DNA of 64,000 nucleotides from Stichopus chloronotus. Lineage: Eukaryota; Echinodermata; Holothuroidea; Aspidochirotida; Stichopodidae. A program made the translations under genes and the position numbers. Below the pieces are notes generated by a model. It searched no databases. It worked only from the letters and a program-made list of their open reading frames with translations, and was not told the origin of the DNA. Positions 46,301 through 61,300 of the stretch are shown piece by piece; position 1 is the stretch's first letter; the number at the start of each line of letters is the position of its first letter. The stretch is from positions 15,202,150-15,266,149 of the forward strand of contig CM037846.1 of NCBI GenBank assembly GCA_021234535.1. The letters run 5' to 3'.

Positions 46301-49300
46301 ATGACTCCACCCTAGAGCTGGCATACATCGACTATACCTGCAGCAAAAGGATGGCAGAAGAGGTCTGAACTAAATCTCTGACACAATAGGATTCCAACGT
46401 GCCGTACTTCAGGAATACAGCACATCAGTGAAAGACACACTGTCAGAGCAACCTGAGGCTGTCTGGAAACATAAAGCAACAATAGGGTGCAAATCAAAGA
46501 AAGATGAAATGGCGGAATGGAACAGAGCACACCAGTAAATACCCCCCCCCCCCAAAAAAGAAAAAAGAAAAAAAAGAAAACAGCTACATGGACAATAAAA
46601 ACGAAAAAGAACCGGAGGTGGCATCCACTGAAAACACGTACAATTGGCTGAAAGGGAGCACTGGGATGAAGACTGAAACATAAGTACTAATAACAGCTGC
46701 GCAAGAAAAGGCCCGAAACACGAAAATGCCACAAGACAAAGGTACGCCACTCGATGAATGACCGCAAGCGTAGAATGTGCATGGAAAAGGATGAGACAGT
46801 TATCCATATCATCGCCGCCTCCCAAAGGTATTTGGAAGCTTCTGTAAGACAAGGCACAACATCAGCCCCACGGAAGACTAAGATCCTCTGAGACATCAAA
46901 ATCAGGACTGACAGAGTATTAACGGCTCGCAGACCGGACCTGATAATCATAGACAAAGAAACACAATAAGGACTGATAATTGATGTATCAATACCCAACG
47001 ACTCAAACATAGCCAAGAAGGGAAAGGGAACAGGTAGACAAGTACCAAGACTTGAAACTAGAAATACAGACACTGTGGATCATCAAAGAAAAGGTAATCC
47101 ACGTAGTAATCGAGTACACTCGGAGCAAACACCAACAACCTAGAGAGACATCTACAACACATCCCTGGTAAACACAAAGTGCAACAACTCACAAAGACAG
47201 CACTACTAGGCACTGTTCACATCCTCAGAAGGATACTCGATCTCCCATAGTCCGGGTAGGACTTCGAGATCAAAGTCAACCCCATACCAACATAGAAGTT
47301 GAGAGAGAACAAGAAAAAATAACAACAGCAAAGATAATAACGATGATAAAAATAGTAATAACAATCGATTTAAGCATGTCGCATGTCATGTAAGAGGATT
47401 AAGAAAACTCAGGATGATATCAACCATTCTACAGGTCTAACACATTATAGCTATCACTAATTTAACTTAGTGGATGATTATGGTAAATGACGAAAAATGG
47501 ATTCTGCACAATTTCGGTGATCTTTGTGGATCGTCTGCGTTGGTGCCTCAGAATGTATGTGATTTAATTTTCCAGAGTATTTTATTACGGATTTCCTGAG
47601 AAGTGAACAGCTACGCTGAAAAATCTGTTATATCATTAAGTGCAATGTCTTATCGAAATCAACACTTTTGGATGGTTGTGTGTCCTCCAGTATCCTTGAA
47701 ACTTTAACAAAGTGTGCGTTACTGAGCACCGCTCAAAATATCAGTTACTTGTTTCGCAGTGTACTAAGCCGTTGCATGTCAAAGGTCTCATTCTTTTTAA
47801 GTTTTATCTTGTAATTTCAAAAGTGAAATAGATTGTTAGATGTACGTGTCCATTGAAACTAATTAAAACAATAAGACCGATTTAAGACGATATCGGATAT
47901 TGACAGAACTATCGTTTTCTAATTGTAGCTATAGGGGAAATAATTGGATACCTCTGATGAATGGAGGGAATGGAGACTGGATCATCCGATCTAGAATAAA
48001 TCTAACTGCTCGGGCCGATAACGGACTCATCAATTCATCACCGACTACTGCTGTTATGCCAGTAGTGACTGTCATGGTTAATTGCAGGACAAGGTTCCAA
48101 ATACCAGGTAATTTAAAGAGGCCGAGAATTGAACGGGAAACTGACAAGTTTCCTTCTCATCTGTTAGTTTGGTATCTATAGTAACCACAGAGAATCTTCT
48201 CGAATAACTTACATGTACATTGACACAATCTAACTTTTCTTCTCCGTAAGAGTGGTTTCTTAGGAGTGTGTAGGAAGGAATGTATAGAACCAGTAAAGCA
48301 GAGAGATACACTTATTAAAGTGATCCACTTCTGTCTTTGATCTTGACTAAGAAAAAATTGATTTGTGTGTTTGTGTGTCTGTTTTTTGTGTTTTTCTTTC
48401 TCTTCGTCAATCGTATTGCCTTCGTTATTCATATTCACAGGCTGTGTGTTGCATGGTACTGCATGGATATAAATATTTATCTAAAATATCTTATTGGACG
48501 CTCTCCGCCAACCGATGGTGGCTCTCTGCTTAGATATTCCTCCCAAACTTTTAGCGATCATTTAAACGATGATGGGTACCACTTGTGTCTCGCCATTCCC
48601 TCACTCGAAAAAATGCACGTCCGTTGCCATTGATATTCATGAGTATTATTTTTTATTCACGTGTGTGATGTCATCGGTATCGCTTATTTCTTTGATCCAC
48701 AGTTGCTGACCCCGATCAAGACACGATAAGGTGTCGTTTCGCTACCTCTGAAAGGGACGAATGTGGAACCATCTGCGAGAGTGTTGGTTCAATTGATGAG
48801 GTTGGTGTATGTTTTTATAAATATGGGATCACATTTTGTGGAAAATGGACAAAATTGACGTTCGCTTCAAATCTTACCATACATGCAGGCGAATAATTTA
48901 GTCTTTCAAATACTAGTTGGGAGAAAGACATTTATGCCTAGTTTTTACAAAAATGAACAAGAAACAAGTATGCGTGGATGAAATTCCAATTTCAGTCTGA
49001 AAATGAAAAAGTCTAAGCCGTCGTTCCCTTCTCTTTAGTTTGTCGTTAAGTTTATGTCTTGGCCAGGAATGCGGTGATAATTCCAAATAATTATTCTCGA
49101 AAAATGAAATTCTGTGCTGAAGCTACCTTGGCCTGGATTGTCCTCATGATCAAAACAATGAAAATGCATTTTCAATAACACCGTTATGCTTCGGTACTCC
49201 CTGATGACGTCATATCTGGTTTAATCTACTTTATATCTCTATTAACCTGCCATCATCAATATCAATATCATCAGTACCATCAACATCATCACATTCGTCA

Positions 49301-52300
49301 CCATTATCATCGTTATCATCATCATATACCATCATCATCATGATCATCAACATGATCATCATCATCGTCATCACCATGATCATCATCATCATTATCATCA
49401 TCATCGTCAAAATCATCACCATCATCATTATCATCATCATTATCATCATCGTCATCATCATCGTCATCTTCATCATTCGTCATAGTTATCATCAGTGTTT
49501 ACAGATTTTTCTTTTCTTCCTTGTTGCTAGGCTAACTGCACACTAGAATGGATACCAACGCAAGTTGGTCTTTACGGAGTAGCTATTCAAGTTGAGGATT
49601 TCATCACCCCATCCAGTGAAACACCACTGAGTAGTGTTCCATTGCAGTTTCTCTTTGAGGTGATCGAAGGCGACGGGCCTTGTGACCAGTCACCCTTTTT
49701 TGGTCCCGGGGTACTTCCCGCCGATTCCTGCATTGGTGTACCTTTTGGAGATTCATTTATTACTCGTATTACGGCCAACGTACTTTTCCCAAACAGACGG
49801 TTCGTGATGATTAAGTTAATCCTTTTGTTTCTTTTAGTGGACTAAGAGGCCGGCAATGGGGATATAGTGAGGTGTGTCTGATAAATAAAAAAATTCCGAC
49901 CCATTGCTCCCCTACAAACAGCATTCAAGGGGAATGGTCTTAAAAATGTGTCTGTGGTCTCAAAGCAAATTGCAGGTGAAGAGTTTTTGGAAAGGGGATT
50001 AACCCTTTGCTTTTGTTTCTCTATTTTGGAATGACAGTAGCGCAGTGCCAACTTCTTTCGACTCAGAAGAGCTTTTCTTACCGGAGAGCGATTTAATGAA
50101 TAGCACAGGGCGCCCTTGTCTCCCCCTTCTAAGTCAGCCATGGAGAACAATGAAATTTGCAATGATTGCACTTATGAAAAAGAGGTTGTTTTAAGTTCAC
50201 TTTTACTTAGCTGCATGTGGTGAGAAATGTGTGCAAGGGCCGCTTGGATGCATCCTTTCCAAAAAGTGGGTGTGGCGCTGTTCAAGTGGTACACATCATC
50301 ACTTACGTGATGGCTTAAATTTTGGCACGACTATCTTCGGGAGCGCGATCATCAGTTGGCCCAGAGAGTGCTAGAAAAGTAGAATAAAATAACACTTGAT
50401 CGCTTTAGATAGCCTTTCGAGGCATCGCAGACGCCCTTTCAGTCTTACGTCCACCCCGATAAAACACTCCTGGGGTTTCGTAGTCTCCAAGGTCCCTCCC
50501 TCTCCACGAGGTCACTGTTTCTGCGTACCTCAGAGATACCACTGAATAAGAGAGGGTAGAGGATGGAGGACTGTGTTGAGGCTCTCTGATCTTGGAGGGG
50601 ATGACCACAATGGGCAACTACATGTTAGAATCGATGCCGAGACATATAGATCACTAACGCAGAGGCATGATAGAATAAAAGTAATGTTTACGTAAAAATG
50701 TACACTTTCAAAGCAAATTAAAGCTCAAATTGTTGATAATGCGACCTTATTGACGATGTCACTTATTTGTTCCATTTTAACAGCATAGTTTCAATCGACA
50801 CAGTCTCTCCAATGGGCTTGGTCACTACTTCCGTTCAACGTGTTCCTGTTTCAGACGTAGCTTACTTTATTGACGTCACTTACAGAGTTAACAATCCGGA
50901 ACAAGTTGAAGAAATCTTTTGTTTCTTGGCAGAAGATAGCGAAGAGTACGTACAGAGATTACTTGGGATTTTTTTTTTCATGTTGTTTTGGTATCGATAA
51001 TGTAATAAGTGACGTTGTATGGCTGCAAGTGATAGAAAGATGATGATAAGGTAATGCCAATGGTGATGATGATGATGATCACAATGATGATGATGATGAT
51101 ATTAATTACGATAATGATGACGATGACGATGTTGATGATGACAATCACGACGGCCGTAACAATAATACTGCTGAAGATTATTATGATTATAACAATGATG
51201 ATGATGATGATGCTGATGATGATGATAATGATGATGATAATGACGATGTTGATGATAGCAACGATGATGGTAGTCATGATGAAGCTGACTATGACTCTCA
51301 TGTTTTAATGATGATGATGAAGGTATTAATAATGATTGTGATGATGATAACTATGATGATGATAATAGGGATGATGGCGATGATAGTGATGATGACAATG
51401 AGGATAATTTAGGTGATGATGAAGCTGATAATATTTTTTATGGTTATGATGATGATTATGTTGGTGCTGATCATAACGACTGTTATTATGGTGGTGGTAA
51501 GGATGGTGACATTAAGCTAATGCCATCGTAATGGTTTTGTCGTGATTTGTCCATAAGCGTATATCACAAACAACTACCAAACAAAATCACAAGTTTGAGG
51601 AACGTTACTGCAAATTTCGGAGTAATGCTCACTAAATTTTGATATTCAGTAAAATCGTCCATCCTTGGAAGATCAAAAGAATTTGAAAAGGGGATAGTCT
51701 GGAGTGCGTTATTAAAACGCTTTTGTAGTTTTTTCTTTTCCTCGTTTCACTCATCATACGTTTCACTTTTCTATTTACAGAATGACTACGGAGCAAAGAT
51801 GCATTTTCTTTGTAACTGCGAGTATGTTTTATTCTGTGACTTCATCGACAAGTGATAAATAATTTCATCTATTTCTACATATATGTCATTATCTTTTAAG
51901 TTAATACATTAAAGAACATACATAACTTTTCAAATTCTCTCTGCGAAAATTCCTTCAGTACTTTATGGTATGGGGATCTTGTCAAGATAGTATTTTGTGG
52001 TGCCAAACTATTTGGCGAGCCGTAGCGTAGATCTACCAAACACCAAAATGGATTACACTGTCTTCCACTTTCCACAGCATCACCACCGATCGCTACCTCG
52101 GCCACAATTGACGCCAATGGTCTTGTGACAATCACATTCGATCAAACGGTAACTTTTTAGTGAGATAAAATTGTAATAAAGGTAATGTAATGAGTTCACT
52201 AGATTTACTGTGAAGTAAAAATGCAAACCTCGTTTTTATATTTACTTTACATGACAGAGATGTTTGTATAACAATCATCTAAAACAACTTGAAGTTACAT

Positions 52301-55300
52301 GACGTCACCATTTCCGTTTAACAGTAGTTTGACTCACTTTCTAAAACTTGATTTTATTACATTACCTATTGGTCCAAATTTTTCCTCCGATGAGGATTCC
52401 GTCTACATCATAAACAATCTGAACCGTGACAATATCTCGAAAATTGCTTTTGGATACTTTTAGCAAATGAAGTATAGATGTAGGAGTGATACATATGAAC
52501 TTTGTAAGTCTATGTGATTATGGCGGAGAACTCAAACTACGGGCAAGGCAATGTCATTCTGAACAGGAACATTGTAAGCATAGATAAAGTAGAATGAGAA
52601 TGACGTCATGATGCGTTTACTGATCTTATCTGACACACTGAGCTGTAGGTGCTGCAAGACTGTGACAGGGTGTGATATATACATTCACCACGTAATCTGA
52701 GAATATATCTGGAATGTGTCAAGTTTGCCTCTGAAAATATGTACCAAGTAAATATTAGCTGTTCATGCAAGTGTACGAAATGAGAAGAAATAAAAATTCC
52801 TTGTCACGTCAAGTTCGATTTCAAAAGTTGAATCGCCCAATGTTGGTTAGAAGACATCGATGTAGCTGATCATGCTATTTTTGCCTCACAACAAAAGCGC
52901 CCTCACTTATTTTGTGACGTCAGTCGATTTGCACACGACATCAGATCAAGTCAACATTCTTACATTTCAATGAGGATTAAATCCACGTAATTTCTTTTCT
53001 TATTTTTTTTTTAATCTTTAGATCAGGATTCCGACAACACCGAGAACGATCTCCATCTCGTCTGCTCAAACAGGGGAGCAAATCGTCTCATTAACGACAT
53101 CGTCAGATGCTATTCTAAGCTTCGACCAGACGGCTATTCTGCTCAGAGTACCCACTCCCTTACCATTCAATGACTCATTGATGGCAAACCTAGAGCGAGG
53201 CGCTGTCGAAAGCACCACGTTTTGCGGAATAGGAAATGATCCGACAGTGTTTACATTGGATAATAACACACCCGGTAACGATAAACATCAGTGTTGTCAC
53301 TCATGTACTGACACGAGATTGTATGCAATGTTAGAACGTTGGTTAAAAAGTTAACCAACACTGGTCAAGTATGTCTAATTAGACATATTGGTGAAACGTT
53401 CAACGGACACGGTGGCCAAATATAGTCACATATTAGTCAAAACTTTGGCACGGCAATCATTATCGCTGAATTTAAAACATTAAGTTTGGTAATTGTAAAC
53501 CGATATGTCTAATTTGACGTACGCGACCAGTGTTAGTTAACTTTTTTTAACGTTCTAAGAGTGTACACCATGTTTAATTGTTTTCAGTTGTATTTCTTTA
53601 TAATTAATCATTCCGATCAAGCAACCCACCTGCGACAAGGGAATGTTTGATGGATTTAGTTAGTAAAGAAAAGCAATGAAGTCTTGAGTTTGGAATTCCA
53701 CGAAGACTGACAAAAGTTGGTTGTCATTTAAGCTATTTTGGCAAAATAAATGAACGATAGTTTGCGTATTTTCAGTATTCGTATATTGAACTTGGTATAA
53801 TGAAAGTAAGACTTAATAATATGTACCACGTTTGCCAGAAAGGGCATTCTTTTCAACATGCAGATTGATCTCGAACACTGAAAATTTGAAATTTAATTCT
53901 CACCACTTTCAATTGTAGTGACGTCATGTCCCGTCGATATGATCATGATGACAGCAAATGGTGAATTGTTCTATATGGTGGGTTGGGCCTTTCCTAATCC
54001 AGGACCTAACTTCCGACGCATCGTGGGCCCACCGATAAGCCAGCACAAGTTCCCGGTTGGAACTGATACGACTATACGATATATATTTCGAAGTCCAACA
54101 GAGACCTACATTTGCGCATTTCGAATTGTGATCGGTAAGTATGGTGTAATATGGTGTGTTCTCCACACTAAGCACACTAAGCCCTCCCCCCCCCCCCCCC
54201 AAAAAAGAAAGAAATTGCAATAATATTATTTTAAAACTTGGGGTCTCCTTTTGGTGGAGATCCGTGAGCTTGGTCCACCCTTAGCTTCATTCATTTATTT
54301 AAAAGTAAACACTGCACACAGGGCCGTAGCTAGGGTCACGTCTTCCGAGGTGTAAAGGTCAAAAATTCCGACTGGCTGGGTGTTTTTTTTTTTTCAATTA
54401 TGTGACTAACCCACCCCGATAGTTTCAGACACTAGCAATATCTTCCCAGGAGGGGGTGAAGAATTAAATGGGTGCAGTTTTCACGTAAAGGGCATTATCA
54501 GGCTGGGCGGAACAAACAAAAGAAAAAGCTTGGGAAGGGCGGAGGTGAGTAACGGCAGGACTATCTAAGTGAAGCGCCACCATTGGTTGGCGCGGAGTGT
54601 AAGGTAAATTTTGGCATTTCAACCCCCAACCACCTTCCCCCACCCCGGAGATGGCAGGAAACGGCATTTTGCGGATGTACTTGAGAGGAATCAGTCCATG
54701 TAAAATGGTAATACAAATCAGCGTTTTGGAGGTGATACAAGAATCATCATGAATTACTGCCTGAAAAATTGTAACTGGTATGTCAGATTTTCTGATCATC
54801 GCTTCTGTTACAAACGCAAATGTAGAAAATCCCAGCAAATGCAATATCAACCGCTAATGTAGCACACTCAACCGGTAACGTAGTAAACTCTCCGCTAATG
54901 TAGAAAAATCAACAGCCTAGGTAGTAAAATCGCTGCCCGCAAATGTAGAACCACCCAACAGCAAATATATAGTTACATAAACTGTTGATTTTTCTGCCTT
55001 AACGGGGAGTTAATTACATATGTAGTTAAATGTGCTACATTAGCGGTTGATACTTCATTTGCTAGGATTTTCTACTTTGCGGTTGTAACAGCTTCTTCAA
55101 TATATTGTGAAAAATTCCAACTGGTATTTCAGTTGCTTTTTTTTTTTCAATTACGAAGTACCCTTCGACACAATTTGCTACAATAGTAAGCACCTTTCTA
55201 TAAAATGTGCTAAACTGCACGAAAAATTCCCACTGGTATTTCAGATTTTCCGACTATCGTCGCTCCTACACTGAAATATGACAAAATCAAATGGTATTTC

Positions 55301-58300
55301 ATATTTATCGAGAAATTCGTCAATTAAATAAACTTAGACACAATCTGTCACAATATTTGGCATCTTTCTATGCCACAAATTGAGTTAGACGGCAATATGA
55401 AAAAGTTCAACAGGTATTTGAGATTTTCCGACGATTAAAGCTCTGACAGTCTTTTTGTGGGTGAGACACCCCCCACATCCACCCCTGTCGCGACGGCCTT
55501 GACTGAACAATACTAACCAATAAGCTTTTAGAATAAGGGTTGCCTCGACTGAACAATTGTATCTATGCCAAAATATTATTTACTTCACTGTGATCTTTCA
55601 ACTGTAATCCATATTTGGGCCTTCATTCATACATAAAATATGTTAAAGCATTCTTTGAGTTTTAATTATACGTTTTCTTAACAGCAGCTATGCATGAGTC
55701 CATGGTGGGTTCTCATTTGTGTAGTATTCTTCAGAAAACGTTGCATGTATAAACTCGGGTAATTGGAGTTTCAGCGAGAAGCAAAGACCCTCAATAGCGA
55801 TAGGTTTACCAATACTGAAGATGGTATATTGGTTTGGAATTAGCTCCAACCTTCACTACAATTGACGATTACCAACAGTGTCGTCTTCCATTATCCAACC
55901 ACAGGACCCGAACCCGACCCGTGCCAGGAAGATCTGACCGCATACATGCTTCGTGGTACCGGTGGAAGCGTGGTCACGTGGGAGGAACCGGTCCCACGTG
56001 ATCGTATAATCACCTCCCCAATCCCATCTGGAGCATTTCTGCCTCCGGGGATCACGACCATCTCATACACCTTCAGAAATGTCTTCGAACAATCCCAATC
56101 GTGTGCCTTTAACGTGGAGGTCATTGAAAGTGAGTATCTATCGTTAAAAAATGGGTATAGTTTATGCAAAATATGAAAATAACATCCCGAGGAGTTCCTG
56201 AAATGATTTCATTGCGATTTTTAAACAACAACGCATTGCTTGTTGCAAGTCTATGAGTTTATGTAACAAGAGAAATTCCCTTTTGAATGTGTGTCTCTTG
56301 AATGTGTTCTGCATGGGCCTTTGTAAAAGTCTTAAAGTAACAACATACGTCCCAGTGAAAGCGTATGTTTAATATAAACACTATAAATGAGGCCATCTTA
56401 TGACGATGGCCTACCATCGTCTTATTTAAGAAGAATAGAGACCATACCCGAACTAGTATTTAATATGGTCACCGATCTTTTTTGTTTTTTACTGAAGAAA
56501 GGTATATGTAAGTTACTATATGTGGCACTGCAGAAACGTTCGTTTGTAATCTCCTTCGCCCCTCCCCCCCCCCCCACCCCACAAAAAAGAAATAAATATC
56601 CACGTTGACAATTTGAAACTCGTCGTCTGTCTATTCCCAGGTGACTCTTTTCCAAACACTGTTGACTTTCTGAAGCAAAGAAAAGTACCGTAATCAGGAG
56701 GAATGAAATTGAGAACTGAGGAGCAAAATGTCAAAAGAAAGGGGGGGGGGGAATTTTCTTTACAAGTATAGAATGTTTGATCAAATGAAATGTACCCTCC
56801 TTTACATACTTCTCGTACAATGTCTTTTTGATGAACTTTTCAGTCTCTCCCTGTGACAACATGCCATGTGGTCAAAATGGCCGATGTGTGGCTTTCTCAT
56901 TGGGTTCATTTCAGTGCATTTGCAATGACGGCTGCTATTACGGGGAGTTTTGTGAAATCTGTAAGTTTTGTTTTTGTTGTATACTCTTTTGAAATCGTTT
57001 CTATTGTAGCTTTGATGCTCATTTGAAGAAATCATGGTATTCTTGTGAACCTGAACGTAAGATGTCAATCCCACAAACCACCATTCTTAGTTGACTCTAC
57101 TATACATACAATGTATGGGACGTTTCATCGTTAAAGACCAAGTAACGTGAATCTAGGAAAGCGCTGACTTCATTCAGAAGTTGCAGAGTGAAACTCTGAA
57201 TGATAATGCGTTAAATTATGTTCATATCTTATCTGATTTTCGGCCTTTCGACATTTTCGGCCTGGCAAAGTTTCTTTGTTGGCGACCCACGAACGTATAG
57301 TGGCGCTACGATCAAACAGTATATATACAAACCTCCTTCACCAATTTCTGGCAACGCCCTTGAGTCAAACTAATATTAATGAGAAACCATTTTGACTAAT
57401 TTTTTGAACAAATGCAGCCTCATTTGTCTACAATTGTGTTGCATTTTTAAGTTATGTTTCAGTGTTATTTATACAGTTTACTTCATTGTTATAATAAGCT
57501 TCAAGAAACATTGTCATTGGTGATATTACCTAATTGAAAAAGAGTCGCAGGATTGCAGAGGACAGCATTTAGAAAAGAAGGTATTCCACTCTTAATGGAA
57601 AATCAAGTCAAGTTTTCCCACATTGTATGTATAGATGTTTTCCACGTGTTTGTGAGATAAATCCTAGTACGGAGAGAATCCTACAAAAATGTAATAGTAT
57701 ATTACGTAGTCTACATTGTCGCCATTTGCGATACTCCTTCACAATTTCGAAGTTTTGTTAAGTTTCATGGAGGTTTATCTATTTATATGGTATGCAGTTA
57801 AGTTGGTATAGAATTACGTTTGTTTCAATGTAGTGCTGAAATATGATTTTACCTATCAAGGGAGAAGATTCTTGTAAATGCAGAATTCGTTATTTGCCTT
57901 TATTGATTTGATTTCGTTTAGCTTCCAATTCTTGTGGCAACGATCCCTGTGTGAACGGAGGAACCTGTAAACTATTTGACGGGTCCTGTTCCTTGTACAG
58001 CTGCGTGTGTCCTCCGTGTTTTCGTGGGCCAAGGTGTGAATCTCGTGAGTCTAAAGTCTAAACTGTTTTCTAATTTCAATATGACTTAGACAGAAGGAAA
58101 AAAAATTGCCTCCTGTTTTATATTTCTCCTTGTTACACCAAATAAAAGTTGTATAAAAATGGTGTAGTCATTTCTTTTTAAATACCCCCATCAGTATATG
58201 CCAATTATTGTATTTTACGATAAGATGTGAAAATTATAGGAGCCCTTTTAACATGTATGAAACAATTGGAAAATGAAAGAAAATAAGGTGTACACTATTA

Positions 58301-61300
58301 CGAGACAACAGTTTGCCAAGAATCAACATAGATCGCTAGCTGTGTGAAGTGAACAGTTGAAAAGTAGGGAAACGAAATATGGAACTATAAACTACAAATT
58401 GTACTTCAAAGAAGCAGGTTTATATTTGATCGATGGTTTAATACGGGAGGCACGTCCCGTTACATGCATTTGCTTGATGGCGTTTGTCATCAGAGTCTAT
58501 ACATACATAACCTGCTAAGAAACGAAATTGTCTCTGGGTAGTTGTATGTGGAGTATTGACAGCTTGAGACATCAATGAAGAATAAGGAACTCAAATTCTA
58601 GTGATGATTGTCTCCTATATTCGACAAATTTTGTATACAATGAACATATTTCTGTAAAAAGCTTTTGAAATGTTGTAAAAGTGACCACAGATATAATTTT
58701 ACATAAATGATTCAATTTTCAGTCTGTATTGTTGTAGCAATTTATTACTTGCAATGTATTTATTTATTTCGCTTTTTCATTCTTGTTTGTTCTAATCTTC
58801 AGCAATCGATCCCTGCGTCAGCAATCAATGTCGGGGCGGATCCACGTGTCGGGCAGTGCCAGGTTCCTGTGAACGATATGTTTGTGAGTGCCAAAACTGT
58901 AGCTTTGGAACTTTCTGTGAATCTGGTAAGTATCTTATAGAGCAGCTTCACGGGTACACATTCAGGCACATTTACGGAGCATAGCTTTCCACTCAGACTA
59001 TGACAATTTATTGACAAACTACAGCAAACAAATGTTGAATGTGTGAGACAAGAAAAAACGTCAGATAAAGTGAGATGCAGTAGCTTGACTGAGAGGACTG
59101 GCTTGGTTAGTCCTATTGTAAGTGTAAAACTGCACTGTACTATACTGAGATCATAGTCTGGAATGTTTACAGGCTCGTTAGCTTAAACTGCTAAATTATA
59201 ATCTGGAAGCGTTATCAAATCTCAGGTGTCAAATCTCTAGTAGGCAAATACAGAGAGTCTAATTATCAACTTATGCAAAATGTGCTGCAAAAAAAAGGAC
59301 GTTAGAGATAAGTGAACGAAACTATCGATAAATGAAAATATTACTTTCAAAAGCTTGGCAGAAACTTGTCTGTTCTGGTTCATTCGAGAGAACAAAAGTA
59401 AACAAAACAGTCAAAAACAAACAAAAACAAAACAAAACATAAAATATAAAAATATGCCATAGATATGCCATATATATCGAAAACAAAACATCTATTTACT
59501 TTTCTAGAAAGGAAAGGTTTTCAACATTACCATTATTATAATGGAACTCATTGTTTCATTACATAAACAAAGACACCGTAACTGTACCGACATTTTTTTA
59601 TTGAATATTTCTCACATATTCAGAGGTGAATCCTTGTGAGTTTAATCCTTGCGGGGCAGACGACAGGTGCATCAGAAATACGGATAACTGTTTCAGTTAT
59701 ACCTGTGAGTCAACACGGGGTAATCCTTCCAGTGAATTAGGTAAGATAATTATATCCCCAATATTTGATTGCCCGTCTCTCATCTTTGTCTTTGTTTTTC
59801 TTTTGTTAACCTAGTTTGGTTGTTTCATTGAATGATTCACTCTGAGCCTAACCAAGACTGCTTCGGCTTTTGTCGCAAAGTGTGAATCGGACATGCATTT
59901 GCCACATTATACATTACATATCGATGGTATATTTCGCCGAAGAAACGTCTTAAATTAACAATGAATCCCCCCCTTTCAGTTGAAAAGAAGTGTGTGTGTA
60001 TGTTGTGTGTGCCTAACTTCAAAATCTATCTGTTTTTTTCATCTACATCAGATGGGAGAGAAATTATAATGCGAGACAGATGTCTAAGTTCTCCTTGCTT
60101 GAATCTCGGTGTTTGTGTCAACGTCGAGTTGATGGACGGTACTGCAAGCTTCATTTGTTTGTGCCTCCCTGGGTACGGAGGAAACACATGCGGAGGGAGA
60201 CTAGGTAAACCCGGATATCCTCTCCGCCTTTGGCGGTAGATTGTTCTCTTCTTAAGTGACCAAAATAAATAAATAATGATGAATGAAAACGTAATGCATA
60301 AAATGTAACGTAATCGTGCTGAAGTTATGCAGTTATGAAGAATGCGACATGACGGTAATCAAAGGGTTATCAAATGTGAGAGTTAATAATGAATACTTAA
60401 AAGTATTTCACTGTTTTTGTGACCGTCAGAGAGACTGACCGATTGACTAACATTAAACGTTTCCCCGATTTGTGACATCACTGTAACATAAATTGTCATT
60501 CTGACAAAAAAAAAAGATGTTTCGTCATCTAGGTAGAGGAATTTGATGATGTAATAATGATGATGTAAGATTTATCATAAAAATAATACTTTTGGGGAAT
60601 CATATTTTATCTATTGCAGTCAATGAAGTTGTACGGAACTGTCTCAGTTCGCCATGCTTATTTGCTGGAGAATGTTACGAACGCTACATCGATGAAACCA
60701 CCGTATCCATCGGATACATGTGTGTGTGCGCACCAGGTTGGGCAAGACAAGATTGTGCCAGTCAGCAAGGTAAGGATAGATTCTTTTTTTTATAAATCTC
60801 TATATCAGATATCTGAAGTGTACTTTGTTCCCCTTCCCGCAAACCCCCGAGCCAGGTATGACTATGCGTGACTATTCGTTTGACTCTATTTGTTACTATG
60901 CGTTTACAGGAAGACAAGAAAATATGGTATGAGATGGGGAAGGGGTCATTACATATGTGTTGAGCACGTGGTCCCCCCTGAGCCGCTACTGGAAAAAAAA
61001 ACTTATAACTAAAAACAGGAAAGTATAACAAGCTATAAATGAGGAATTTAAACTTGAAACCGTGGTGTAAATATTGAACCTGCTGAAAGTTGCTGAATTT
61101 GATAAAGGGCAAAGCCAAATTAATTTGTCATCTTGTTGATAAAATGAATCTCCTAGTTCAATCCGATCCATGCTTCACCGGTAACAACGAACCTTGCTTG
61201 AACGGAGGCATCTGCAGAAATATCTACGTCAGTCCCGATAACGAGGACAACTTTCTCTGCGACTGCCCGGTCGGATACTCAGGATCTAGATGTGAAACAC

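Noticed and set aside
46409..47073. Minus-strand frames of 147 and 128 codons
   Set aside because: They are antisense to the R2-like relic, whose plus-strand broken frames carry the recognisable motifs.
49231..49546. Met-rich and Ile-rich frames
   Set aside because: Translations of the CAT triplet array; no start context or splice support.
50978..51308. Met/Ile-rich frames of 84 and 107 codons
   Set aside because: Translations of the GAT triplet array in an intron.
54464..54850. Minus frame of 128 codons
   Set aside because: It lies within the interspersed repeat cluster shared with 3.6 kb; no protein similarity recognised.
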